Shown one piece after another: positions 31,868-40,786 of a stretch of DNA of 64,000 nucleotides. The stretch comes from Alphaproteobacteria bacterium. Its GTDB lineage: Bacteria; Pseudomonadota; Alphaproteobacteria; Bin65. The stretch is from positions 62,001-126,000 of the forward strand of contig JAJFFJ010000017.1 in the NCBI GenBank assembly GCA_021776685.1, given 5' to 3'. The translations under genes and the position numbers were made by a program. The first letter of the stretch is position 1. Every line of letters starts with the position of its first letter. Under the pieces are notes generated by a model. That model was not told where the DNA came from, ran no database searches, and was given only the letters and a program-made list of their open reading frames with translations.

Positions 31868-34800
31868 CTAGGTAGCGGCATCACCGGGGTCAACCACCCC
31901 CACTGTGGGTAAATTGACATCCAGGAATGCCCCGGAAAGCTTCATGATTCGAGCTTCAGACGTCCACAGCAAGAAACAATTCACCTCTTTGCCCGGGTAA
32001 ATTTGGCGCAATAGGGCCCGATATAAGGCCATCTGCGCGGCATAGAGAGGGGCTACACCGGCCTCTTCTGTTGGCGGTGGGCGGTTGGTTTTGTAGTCGA
32101 CGATGGACACACTGTCGTCGTCCACCACCAGCCGGTCGATCTGCCCCGAGACCACATGGCCGTCCACCAATCCGGTCAGGGGGACTTCGGCGCGGGAGCC
32201 AGCAGCGAAGAGCGGCGCCAGCGCCGGATCAGATAACAGCGCCAACACCTCCACGGAGATCTGCGCGTTTTCTTCGTCACCCAGGCTCACTGCCGGACGG
32301 GACAAATACCGCTCAATGGCGTCTTCCCGGCCGTCGGGCGGCATGTCAGGCAGGCTTTGCAATAGACGGTGGATCACCAAGCCGCGGCGAAACCTCGACC
32401 CGCCGTCCTCCGTCAGGGGCGGGAAGACAGGGGGCTCTTCGTCCACGGCGCGGGAAGGTGTCAGCGGCCTTGGCGGGGTGTCTTCCGGAGGCGCGGGCGC
32501 AAACAGCCATTCCTGCGGTGGGATGGCGGCGGTCTCGTCATCCTGGACAGACCCGGCGGCCTCCTTGCCGCGATCGTAGATCCAGCCCTCGCCGGTCCAG
32601 GTGGCGAAGGTCATCTCCGTTGGCTCGCCCAGCCGGGCGATTCCAGCCTTCACGGTTTCGTACCAGCAGTTCTCCTGAATTTTGATCTTGGGCGATGCGC
32701 CGCAGACGATCAGCCGGTCCTCTGCCCGGGTGAGCGCCACATAGAGAAGCCGGCGATATTCCTCCAGCCGCCGGGTCTCAGAATCCAGCCGGCGGCCTTT
32801 CATCGTCTCGGTTTCATAGCGGCGGAGCGGCGCCCACAAAGGCACGTCGTCTTCACCGCCCCACAGGATGCGCTCTGAATCCCGCGGAACGCTGACCGTA
32901 TCGGGCATGAAGACAATGGGCGCCTGCAGGCCTTTGGCGCCATGCACCGTCATTACGCGCACCTCGTCCCGTTCTGCCTGGTCGAGGTCCCGCTTGATTA
33001 CCGTGTCGCCGCTCCGGACCCAATGGAGGAAATCCTGCATCGACGGCGTCCGTGTTGCTTCATAGGTGGCGGCGAGGCCCAGGAATTCATCGACCGGATC
33101 GTCGGCTTCACTGCCCAGTCGGGCGCGGATGTCCCGACGGCCACTCTGCCGCGGGTCGCCCGCGGCGCTGTCCAGGACACGGGCGAAAAAATCGAACGGG
33201 GACAGATAGTCGACTTGGTCCAGCCAGCCCGCCAGGCGCTGGCGCGCGTGCCTGCTCTCCGGGTCTTCGCTGAGGCCGAGTTGCTGCCAGAGCGTGCCCT
33301 CTCGTCCGTGAGCGAGAGCAAACAGCTGGTCTTCGTCCAGCCCGATCAGCGGAGATTTCAAGACAGTGGCCAACGCCAGGTTGTCGGATGGCAAAAGCAG
33401 GAAGTCGCCCAGCACCATCAGGTCCATGACCGAGATCTGCTCGCCCAGATGCATGCGGTCCACGCCTGCCACTGGCACATCCGCGGCCTTCAGTTCGCGG
33501 ACGATCATGTCGACCAGTTCGTTGCGCCTGCGCACCAGGATCATCACGTCGGACGGGCGAAGCGGGCGCATGCTGCGGGTCTTGTCCGCATTTGTGAACC
33601 AGACCATCGGCTCGCGGCGTTTCCACCAGCCCTTGATGGTACTGGCGATCTGCCGGGCCAGGGCGAGATTCGGCGCCAGCGGCCCCTCGGTAACGGTAGG
33701 CAACTCCCACGCGTCTTCCTCTTCCGCCGCGAGGGCTGGCGCGAGCGGCCAAAGCTCTACCCGGCCATACTGATCCTCGCGCACCGCGGTGTGCTGGAGT
33801 TGGTCACCTGCCGCGCGGACACCTGCCGATGTCTCGCCATCGGCGAAGGTTTCATCCACGATGTCCAGCACGGCCTGGGTCGAGCGGAAGGACTCCATCA
33901 GGGGGACGTCTTCCCACTGCCGCCCGGCGCCCGTTACCCGATTTCGGTACGTCTCATGGGTGGCGCTGAAAACGGCGGCGTCAGCGCCCTGAAAGCTGAA
34001 GATCGATTGTTTCGGATCGCCGACGACGAAGACGGAGCGGTCCAGGCCCTTATCCTCGTGCTGGTCCATGCCGGAATAGAATTCGTCGGTAATGCTCTGG
34101 ACCAGTTGCCACTGATCCGCGCTGGTGTCCTGGGCTTCATCCACCAGCACATGCTCGATGCCCTCATCCAATTTGAACTGCACCCAGGCCGCCTGGCCGC
34201 TCTGTAGCAAGCGGCGCACCCGGTCGATCAGATCGGCATAGTCGAGCGCCGCACGGCCCGCTTTCAGTTGTTCGAAACGATTGATGACCGCCTCTGCCAG
34301 CCGCAGCACCGCCTGGTTCAGCTCGAACAGACGCACGGGCTGCAAGTGGCCCCGGTAGTCCATCAGGCGGTCTGCCTCCGCGCCAAGGATGTCTTCGATA
34401 TCAGGCAGGGCCTCCCGCGGCGCCTTGTTGGCGAACTTCTTGCGCCGCTCGCCGGCAGTGGTCAGAAACACCAGCTCGTAGGCAGGCAACAGCGCGGCGC
34501 GGCGGTCCGGCTCCGCGTCCAGCCACCGTTGCAGCGCGTCGCCCCGCTTGCGCTCCGCATCAGTATCGCCTTGAAGGGCCGCCGCTGCCTGGGCCAGCAC
34601 CTGATCGCGACCGGTATCGGCGGCGACGAATGCGGCGGTCAGTCCGGCAGCGGTCTGATCTGTTGCCAGGGCGAGCACGTCGCGTAACGCGCCGGCCCAG
34701 CTTTGTGTGGCGCCCAGGCTTGCCGCCAGCCGATGCCGCGCCGCCGTAAGCGCCGCCATTACCTCATCAAACGCGCGGTCGTCGATCTCGATCGACAGGG

Positions 34801-35374
34801 CCTTGACGGCTGCGGCCATGCCAGCGTCAGCGGTGGGGCCGTCAGACTGAGCACTGGAAAGTACCTGCCGCCGGGCCTCATCCAGCAAATCGGCGGCGTC
34901 CCGTTCGGTCAGAACCTCGAAGTGCGGCGCGACGCCGGCCTCCAAAGGGAAGCGTTTCAGCACCTCCTGGCAGAAGGCGTGGATCGTGTCGATCCGCAGG
35001 CCGATGGAATCATCCAGGACGGTCGCGAACAGGCGGCGGGCATTCTCCAGCGTTTCCGCGTCTGGCGCTTCGTCCGTGAGGGCATGGATTTCCGCTGCCA
35101 ATGCGTCGTCGTCCAGGGTTGCCCAGTCAGAAAGGTCGCCCGCGACCCGCTTGCGCATTTCTGCGGCGGCGGCGCGGGTAAAGGTGATGCACAGAATCCG
35201 GTTGGGCAGGGTGCCCGCCAGCAACAGGCGCAACACCCGGTCCGTCAGCACCTTGGTCTTGCCGGTGCCGGCATTGGCAGTGACCCAGGCACTGGTCCAG
35301 GGGTCGGAGGCCTGCCGCTGACGCCGGGTGGCGCGTTCTGCTGGGGTGGCGGCCGGGGTGGAAAGGTCGGTCAT
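31868..35374 (-). CDS. addA: double-strand break repair helicase AddA
   Basis: A 1168-residue UvrD-family helicase-nuclease, the main subunit of the AddAB (RecBCD-like) complex that resects double-strand breaks for RecA. Walker A is ANAGTGKT at residues 33-40, with CITFTRAAAAEMRKRV (motif Ia) and LVDEAQDTSADQWQLVQ (Walker B/motif II). The later helicase motif VMTVHGAKGLQAPIV is present. The C-terminal PD-(D/E)xK nuclease shows GLVDGHVVSGQIDRLVV and IVDYKTNRPP, so nuclease activity is expected. It starts at ATG 35374, overlapping the addB stop as ATGA. Confidence 0.96.
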   Translation of the reverse strand: MTDLSTPAATPAERATRRQRQASDPWTSAWVTANAGTGKTKVLTDRVLRLLLAGTLPNRILCITFTRAAAAEMRKRVAGDLSDWATLDDDALAAEIHALTDEAPDAETLENARRLFATVLDDSIGLRIDTIHAFCQEVLKRFPLEAGVAPHFEVLTERDAADLLDEARRQVLSSAQSDGPTADAGMAAAVKALSIEIDDRAFDEVMAALTAARHRLAASLGATQSWAGALRDVLALATDQTAAGLTAAFVAADTGRDQVLAQAAAALQGDTDAERKRGDALQRWLDAEPDRRAALLPAYELVFLTTAGERRKKFANKAPREALPDIEDILGAEADRLMDYRGHLQPVRLFELNQAVLRLAEAVINRFEQLKAGRAALDYADLIDRVRRLLQSGQAAWVQFKLDEGIEHVLVDEAQDTSADQWQLVQSITDEFYSGMDQHEDKGLDRSVFVVGDPKQSIFSFQGADAAVFSATHETYRNRVTGAGRQWEDVPLMESFRSTQAVLDIVDETFADGETSAGVRAAGDQLQHTAVREDQYGRVELWPLAPALAAEEEDAWELPTVTEGPLAPNLALARQIASTIKGWWKRREPMVWFTNADKTRSMRPLRPSDVMILVRRRNELVDMIVRELKAADVPVAGVDRMHLGEQISVMDLMVLGDFLLLPSDNLALATVLKSPLIGLDEDQLFALAHGREGTLWQQLGLSEDPESRHARQRLAGWLDQVDYLSPFDFFARVLDSAAGDPRQSGRRDIRARLGSEADDPVDEFLGLAATYEATRTPSMQDFLHWVRSGDTVIKRDLDQAERDEVRVMTVHGAKGLQAPIVFMPDTVSVPRDSERILWGGEDDVPLWAPLRRYETETMKGRRLDSETRRLEEYRRLLYVALTRAEDRLIVCGASPKIKIQENCWYETVKAGIARLGEPTEMTFATWTGEGWIYDRGKEAAGSVQDDETAAIPPQEWLFAPAPPEDTPPRPLTPSRAVDEEPPVFPPLTEDGGSRFRRGLVIHRLLQSLPDMPPDGREDAIERYLSRPAVSLGDEENAQISVEVLALLSDPALAPLFAAGSRAEVPLTGLVDGHVVSGQIDRLVVDDDSVSIVDYKTNRPPPTEEAGVAPLYAAQMALYRALLRQIYPGKEVNCFLLWTSEARIMKLSGAFLDVNLPTVGVVDPGDAAT

Positions 35375-38300
35375 TCGCCGTCCCCGTCGCCGGCCGGCGT
35401 GGTCCATTCGCGCACCCGGGCGAGATGTTCATAGTCGTCAAATGCGGGTGCAAATTGTGGTTTGGGCCGGCAGGCATAGGGGGTTTCAGGGTTGTCGAAA
35501 GCGTGGACCAGTCGTGAAAGGCCATCCCGCGCCTCGTCAATCAGTTGCTCGACCGTGGCCTTCGACGCAACCGCGGTGGTGACCGCACCCGCGGGCGTGC
35601 CGCCGGCGAGCCGCCAGTACCAGAAGCCTGCAATCTCATTGATCTCCGCGCTGCTCAAGCCCTCGAAAACGCCGTCCTGCGCGATCAATCCCTCCAGCGG
35701 CAGTTGGGGAGCATAGCCCTTTGCCACATCTTTCTGCGCAGGCGGGCGGCCGGTCTTGTAGTCGGAAATATCGATCGCGCCCGCCGCTGAAACATCCAGC
35801 CGGTCTGCCTTGGCTGTCAGCCGGAAAGGCCCTTTGGGACCCGGGATATCGTGGTGACCTTCGACCTCCGTCAGGGTCCGCTGGGTCACAGCGCGCCTGT
35901 CTGTCTCTTCGCCAATGAACCAGGCGGCGATCTGCTGGAAGCGCGGCCACCAGAAAGCGCGGACAATCGGGCTTTCCAGGGCCTGGTCAAAGGCCGCCCG
36001 GCCAAAGTCTTCCAACTGTTGGAGTGCATCGGTTGGCAAGGCCCCCGTCCCCTGCGCCTTCATGAACTGGTCGATGGCGTCGTGGATGAAATTGCCCCGG
36101 TCCCGGGCACCGGGCGGTGCGTCCAGGTCTTCCAGTGCGCGCAGCTTGAGGATTCGCCGGGCGTAGACCTCGTAGGGATTGCGCCGCCAGCGTTCGATCT
36201 GTGTGACAGAGAGCTGGCGTGGCCGATCCGCGACCTGCGGCTTTGGCTGGGGCCTACCGACGGGCGTGGCGGCGCCGGCGTCGTCAAGCTGACCATAGAG
36301 CTCGTTGTGGGTGTCGTTGCGCCAGGCAATTGAGGAAGAATCCTCGGCCTGGGCGCCGGTCAGCTTCAGGCATTTCAGAACCGTTTCCAATCTCAGCAGC
36401 CAGCGCGATGGTACCGTGGGACTGCCTTCGGCGCGCTGCGCCCTGGTCAGCATCACCGTTGGCGCACCCAGCAGTTGCGCCACATCGTGGGCGGAGAGGC
36501 CCACACGCCGGTCCACCGGCATCAGCCCCAGCGCATCGCGCATGGACCGGCTCATCCAGGGGTCGGCGGGCGGCGCGCCGGGCCAGTCGCCCTCGTTCAG
36601 GCTGCCCACGACCACCAGGTCGAAATGCTGCAGCCGCGCCTCGAGCGGTCCGAGAATGGCAAGCCGCGGATGGGTGCCATAGCGGGGCCGCAACACCCGG
36701 CCGGACATGAGCGCCTGCAACAGGGCAGCATGATGCAGGGGCGGCAGACTGAGCTCCGCGCCCGCATCCGCCAAATCGTCCACAAACCGGGCGGTCGCTT
36801 CGCCGTCGTCGCCAGCCCACAGGCGCGCCGCACCCTCTTCATCATCGGTGGCAGCCAGGGCCTGGGCGACTGCCATATGTGCGGCCAGCAGTTCCGGCAG
36901 CGGTGTCTCCGGTTTGGCCATCGCCGCGATCAGAGGCGCGGCCACCTCTTTCAACCGGCCCACCAGAGCCGCTTCCTTATCGACTCGCAATTCTTCGCCG
37001 CGGGCGGCAGCCGCAGACGCAGCGGCCGTAAGGGCGTGGCTCAGCCCATTCAAGCCCGGCGCAGGCCGAGGGCCGCGCAGGATCAGCCGTTCCAGGCGTC
37101 GCAAGCTGGCCAGAAACTCACCGCGCGGCATCCCGGCGGCCGCCAGCGGGTGTTTCAGCGCCGCCAGCAGGGGCACCGGCGCGAAATCGGCCGCGATCAT
37201 CTCGGCGATCAGCACGAGGAATATTGCGGGGGCGCTGTGGCCCAGCGGTTGGCCCGCGGAGTCGTCGATCTCGATGCCCCAGCGGCGCAAGGCAATCGCC
37301 ACCCGCCGCGCCAGGTCGCGGTTGGCCGTGACCAGCGCCGCGGTTGCCTCAGGGGTGTTCAGCTGTGCCCGCAGCGCCACCGCGATGGCTCCAGCCTCTT
37401 CCCTCGGCGCGCGGCTCTCGCTCAAAAATACCAGGTTGGGGGCCGCCAAAGACCGCCGAACTGCCTCGGTGTCGAGATCGCACGCTGCCCAGCGGTGGGT
37501 CGTAATGGCGGGACGGAACGCCTCCGATACCAACCCCAGACGTGCTGTTGGCGCAATCTCGTGGCGGGACTGTTCTGGTGCGGGCCAGGCGCGCACATCA
37601 TCCCGCGTGATGTCCAGCCGTTCCAGCAATCGCGAAAGCCCGTATTGCGGATGGGAGGCGGTCCTGCCCACCGCCACCCAGCTTTCCGGGTCGAGGGTCT
37701 GGTCAAGCCCCGGAAGCACCACTTCGCCTTGGGGCAAGTGCGCCACCACGCCCAGCAGATCGGCGGTAGCCGGGATTGTTCCGGTGGAGCCGGCGGCGAT
37801 GACCGGATGATCCGGCGGTGCCTTCTGCCAGGCCTCGGCCTGGGCGCGGATCATGCGGTTGCGCCGGTCCGCCGGGTCGATCGCGCCCTCCGCGGCCAGC
37901 TGCTTCGGCCAGGCGTCGGTGACAATTTCCAGGAACCGGACGGTCTGTTGCCAATGGGCCGCCAGTTCCTCGGGCACGATGTCCGGCAGCTTGCTGAAAT
38001 CGATGCCTTCGGTATGTGCCTGGTCGATCAGCCGGGCCAGTTCAGCGGCCAGCCAGGACGCCTGGTCGATGGTCATGTCCGGGCCGGTGGCGTCCCGCTG
38101 CGCCAGCACCAGCCGGCTGAGCAACAGACGCCGGCGCAGGTCGCTGATCGCCGGCGGCAGATCTATCGCGGCCTGCAGGTCCCCCGATTCGTCGGCGGCG
38201 AAGGCCAGTTCTTCATCATCCACATCGCCGATGGGGCGAAGCCGCGGAAGCAGCAGGGCCTGCCCCTCGCTCTGGCGCAGGAACGCATCGGACAGGGCCC

Positions 38301-38454
38301 GGCAGGCTCTGCGGGTGGGCAGGAGCACCTCATAGCCGCTGAGCGCTAGAGGGTCACCCGCGGTTCGCGCCAGCAACTCCGCCGCCACGGTATCGACAAA
38401 TGGCAGGTTCGCCGGGATGGTCGAGACGTCGGGCGGGCGGGGTGCCTGGCTCAT
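35371..38454 (-). CDS. addB: double-strand break repair protein AddB
   Basis: A 1027-residue partner of AddA. It is the alphaproteobacterial AddB type. The N-terminal inactive helicase region includes SGYEVLLPTRRACRALSDAFL, without a Walker A loop. The C-terminal nuclease domain has LTAKADRLDVSAAGAIDISDYKTGRPPAQ (in parts, DRLD and ISDYKTG), and the likely iron-sulfur cysteines typical of some AddB proteins are not evident, apart from a late YACRPKPQF. Overlaps addA by ATGA and follows murU after 8 bases, so tsaE-amgK-murU-addB-addA-trxA form one leftward unit. Confidence 0.94.
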   Translation of the reverse strand: MSQAPRPPDVSTIPANLPFVDTVAAELLARTAGDPLALSGYEVLLPTRRACRALSDAFLRQSEGQALLLPRLRPIGDVDDEELAFAADESGDLQAAIDLPPAISDLRRRLLLSRLVLAQRDATGPDMTIDQASWLAAELARLIDQAHTEGIDFSKLPDIVPEELAAHWQQTVRFLEIVTDAWPKQLAAEGAIDPADRRNRMIRAQAEAWQKAPPDHPVIAAGSTGTIPATADLLGVVAHLPQGEVVLPGLDQTLDPESWVAVGRTASHPQYGLSRLLERLDITRDDVRAWPAPEQSRHEIAPTARLGLVSEAFRPAITTHRWAACDLDTEAVRRSLAAPNLVFLSESRAPREEAGAIAVALRAQLNTPEATAALVTANRDLARRVAIALRRWGIEIDDSAGQPLGHSAPAIFLVLIAEMIAADFAPVPLLAALKHPLAAAGMPRGEFLASLRRLERLILRGPRPAPGLNGLSHALTAAASAAAARGEELRVDKEAALVGRLKEVAAPLIAAMAKPETPLPELLAAHMAVAQALAATDDEEGAARLWAGDDGEATARFVDDLADAGAELSLPPLHHAALLQALMSGRVLRPRYGTHPRLAILGPLEARLQHFDLVVVGSLNEGDWPGAPPADPWMSRSMRDALGLMPVDRRVGLSAHDVAQLLGAPTVMLTRAQRAEGSPTVPSRWLLRLETVLKCLKLTGAQAEDSSSIAWRNDTHNELYGQLDDAGAATPVGRPQPKPQVADRPRQLSVTQIERWRRNPYEVYARRILKLRALEDLDAPPGARDRGNFIHDAIDQFMKAQGTGALPTDALQQLEDFGRAAFDQALESPIVRAFWWPRFQQIAAWFIGEETDRRAVTQRTLTEVEGHHDIPGPKGPFRLTAKADRLDVSAAGAIDISDYKTGRPPAQKDVAKGYAPQLPLEGLIAQDGVFEGLSSAEINEIAGFWYWRLAGGTPAGAVTTAVASKATVEQLIDEARDGLSRLVHAFDNPETPYACRPKPQFAPAFDDYEHLARVREWTTPAGDGDGE

Positions 38455-38462
38455 GATGCGGC

Positions 38463-39215
38463 TCAGAACAGCCGTTGCAGCGCCTTGGGGCGCCGGAAAA
38501 TGGTCTCCACTTCTGCCAGTCCTTCCGGGGTGCCGACATGGTACCAGTCGCCGTCATGGCGCAGACCGAACAGGCGGCCTGCGGCAAGCGCCTTGTCGTA
38601 GATGCGGTTGAGCGAGAATTTACCCGGCGCCTCGCCGTCGAAGCAGCGTGGGTGCAGAATCTGGATGCCGGTGAACAGAAATGGCGCAACGCCGCCTTCC
38701 TGACGGCGGGTCAACGCCCCGTCCGGCTCCATGAAAAAATCACCGCGCCCTACGTAGCCCACAGCATTCACGGTCGAATGCAGCAGCAGAAGCGCATCCA
38801 TGCGGGTGTCGTCCCAGACATCCCTCATGCGGGATAGCGCCGGTGTAGGCCCGTCCCCCCATAGGGCGTCACTGTTGGCAGCAACAAAGGGTGCGTCGCC
38901 CAGCTGGTCCAGTGCGTGCAACACGCCGCCACCGGTTTCCAGGATCTCGCTTTCCGGAGACAGAATAATGTCCGGCGAGTTGCGGGGGGCCAGATGGTCC
39001 CTGATCTGGTCGCCCAGATAGTGGCTGTTGACCACCACCTTGGAGATGCCCGCTGTCTCGAAATGGTCCAGCGCCCGGTCCAGCAGGGCGCGGCCGGCCA
39101 CCTGCACCAGTGGCTTGGGCAAGGTGTCCGTAATCGGCCGCATGCGCTTGCCGAAACCCGCAGCCAGGATCATGCCGTGAGTGAGGTTCAGTTTCCGGGG
39201 TGTTTTGGCAGTCAT
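38463..39215 (-). CDS. murU: N-acetylmuramate alpha-1-phosphate uridylyltransferase
   Basis: A 250-residue nucleotidyltransferase. The sugar-nucleotide signature is ILAAGFGKRMRPITDTLPKP (residues about 16-35), with metal-binding Asp in APFVAANSDALWGDG and the late lysine/glycine pattern HDGDWYHVGTPEGLAE. On its own it could be a mannose-1-phosphate guanylyltransferase; the adjacent sugar-kinase gene of the AmgK type points to MurU. MurU converts MurNAc-1-phosphate to UDP-MurNAc in the peptidoglycan recycling route that bypasses fosfomycin-sensitive MurA. 27 bases after amgK. Confidence 0.88.
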   Translation of the reverse strand: MTAKTPRKLNLTHGMILAAGFGKRMRPITDTLPKPLVQVAGRALLDRALDHFETAGISKVVVNSHYLGDQIRDHLAPRNSPDIILSPESEILETGGGVLHALDQLGDAPFVAANSDALWGDGPTPALSRMRDVWDDTRMDALLLLHSTVNAVGYVGRGDFFMEPDGALTRRQEGGVAPFLFTGIQILHPRCFDGEAPGKFSLNRIYDKALAAGRLFGLRHDGDWYHVGTPEGLAEVETIFRRPKALQRLF

Positions 39216-39242
39216 GGCGATCGATGTTCAGGCTGTCGATGT

Positions 39243-40235
39243 TCAGGCAGATGGTGCGGTACGCAGGTGAGGCGGCGCATGAATTTGCAGCCACGCCTTG
39301 AGCGGCGTCAGTGCAGGATGGGCAAGGTCGGCTTCGAGCAGCTGCCAGACCCGGGGGATATGCCCTAGATAGCCCGACTTGCCGTCCCGGCGCGAGAGCC
39401 GGGTGAAAATGCCGATGATTTTGCAGTTGCGTTGTGCGGATAACACAGCCGCGGCCGCGACGTAGGCGGCCCGATCGATGTCCGGGAAGGCGGCCAGATA
39501 GCGGGCAGTCATGGCCTGCTTGAGCGGGGCCGGCACATCGCGACGGGCATCGTGCAGCAGGGAGATCATGTCATAGGCGACCGGTCCGATCAGCGCGTCC
39601 TGGAAATCCAGCAGGCCGCAACGCTGGACACCCGTGCGTCCGGCAAGGGCCATCAGGTTGTCCACGTGAAAATCGCGCAGCACCAGGGTGACCGGAACAG
39701 CATCGGCCAGGGGCAGCAGGTTTCTCCAGACATCTTCATATGCTTCGACCGCGGCCGTCATCGGCGCGGCATCCATGGCGGGCAGGAACCACTCGGTCAG
39801 CAGGCGCGCTTCGGTCAGGTAGGCGGCAAGGTCATAGGGCGGCGCTTCCACGTCGGTCGCCGCAGGTAGACGGTGCAGGGCGATCAGCGCGTCCGTCGCC
39901 AATTCATAGAGTTCAGTCTCATCGGCGTCTGCGGCCAGCAATTGGGTGTAGGTGTCGTTGCCGAAGTCCTCGATCACCAGCAGGCCGCGCGCCTCATCGG
40001 CGGCGTGGATCGCGGGAGCGCTCAGGCCCAGCCCGATCAGGTGCCGCGCGATGCGAGCGAAGGGGCGCACATCTTCCTCGGGCGGTGGTGCATCCATCAA
40101 CATCGCGGGCGAGGGTCCACCCACCAATCGCTCATACCGCCGGAAGGACGCGTCCCCTGGAAGCGGATCGCGCCTTGCATCGCGCCAGGGTGTTGCCTGC
40201 AGAAAGGCACTGATTTCCGAGTCGCGTTCAGCCAT
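39243..40235 (-). CDS. amgK: anomeric MurNAc/GlcNAc kinase
   Basis: A 330-residue aminoglycoside phosphotransferase-fold kinase. The catalytic loop is VTLVLRDFHVDNLMAL (Asp-x-His-x-x-Asn) and the metal-binding motif CGLLDFQDALIGPVAYDM. The N-terminal DASFRRYERLV is typical of the AmgK group. It phosphorylates the anomeric carbon of MurNAc for MurU, giving UDP-MurNAc recycling in the cytoplasm. Its start overlaps tsaE by 8 bases; tsaE-amgK-murU is a conserved alphaproteobacterial order. Confidence 0.9.
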   Translation of the reverse strand: MAERDSEISAFLQATPWRDARRDPLPGDASFRRYERLVGGPSPAMLMDAPPPEEDVRPFARIARHLIGLGLSAPAIHAADEARGLLVIEDFGNDTYTQLLAADADETELYELATDALIALHRLPAATDVEAPPYDLAAYLTEARLLTEWFLPAMDAAPMTAAVEAYEDVWRNLLPLADAVPVTLVLRDFHVDNLMALAGRTGVQRCGLLDFQDALIGPVAYDMISLLHDARRDVPAPLKQAMTARYLAAFPDIDRAAYVAAAAVLSAQRNCKIIGIFTRLSRRDGKSGYLGHIPRVWQLLEADLAHPALTPLKAWLQIHAPPHLRTAPSA

Positions 40236-40683
40236 TGCGGTGGGTCACCGTCACCCGGCGCAGATCGTGTTCCTCCACAAATTCAAGCGACAGGTCCGTG
40301 CGCCGGGCCGGCAGCAACGGGCCCATCCGTTCTGGCCACTCGATCAGGGATATGCCGCCGGCGAGCGCATCCTCAAGGCCCAGTTCCCAGACCTCGTCCG
40401 CGGTCGCGAGCCGGTAGAGGTCAAAATGCCAGATCGCGCCGCCGGGCAATTCATAGGTCTGAACCAACGTGAAAGTCGGACTGGGGACCTCGTCGACCTG
40501 GACACCGGCCTGCGCTGCGCGTGCGCGGATAAAGGAGCGGGCGAAGGTGGTTTTGCCGGCACCCAAGTCACCCCAGAGTGCGATCAGGTCGCCGCCACGG
40601 ACGGTGGCGGCCAGATCGCCCGCGAGCCGGGAGAGGCCGTCTTCATCAATCAAATCGGGACTGGTCGCGGCGTTGACGGTCAT
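40228..40683 (-). CDS. tsaE: tRNA threonylcarbamoyladenosine biosynthesis ATPase TsaE
   Basis: A 151-residue P-loop ATPase that works with TsaD and TsaB to place the t6A modification on tRNAs reading ANN codons. Walker A is LWGDLGAGKTTFARSFI (about residues 34-50); VPSPTFTLVQTYE and IWHFDLYRL are family hallmarks, and ISLIEWPERMG near 110 completes the set. The ATG at 40683 fits family length; a longer frame upstream is not conserved. It begins the leftward unit with amgK. Confidence 0.94.
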   Translation of the reverse strand: MTVNAATSPDLIDEDGLSRLAGDLAATVRGGDLIALWGDLGAGKTTFARSFIRARAAQAGVQVDEVPSPTFTLVQTYELPGGAIWHFDLYRLATADEVWELGLEDALAGGISLIEWPERMGPLLPARRTDLSLEFVEEHDLRRVTVTHRNG

Positions 40684-40741
40684 CTTGCCGAGGTTATAGG
40701 GGCGGGGAAGGGAAGGGTATAGGCCACGCCCGAGCTGCATT

Positions 40742-40783
40742 TTGACTGACGTCCGATTGACGGCTGATTGACGTTGGGTCAAC
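40742..40783. repeat. GATTGACG direct repeats and small hairpin between divL and tsaE
   Basis: GATTGACG occurs at 40755-40762 and 40766-40773 (11-base phase), preceded by TTGACTGACG at 40742-40751. The last copy also forms TTGAC-N5-GTCAA (40769-40783). An 11-base helical phase of direct repeats can mark a regulator site in front of tsaE (leftward). No binding protein is known to me. Confidence 0.4.
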
Positions 40784-40786
40784 CGT

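Noticed and set aside
36475-38349. 624-codon open frame antisense to addB
   Set aside because: Lies fully inside addB on the other strand; Arg/Gly/Gln-rich sequence typical of a shadow frame.
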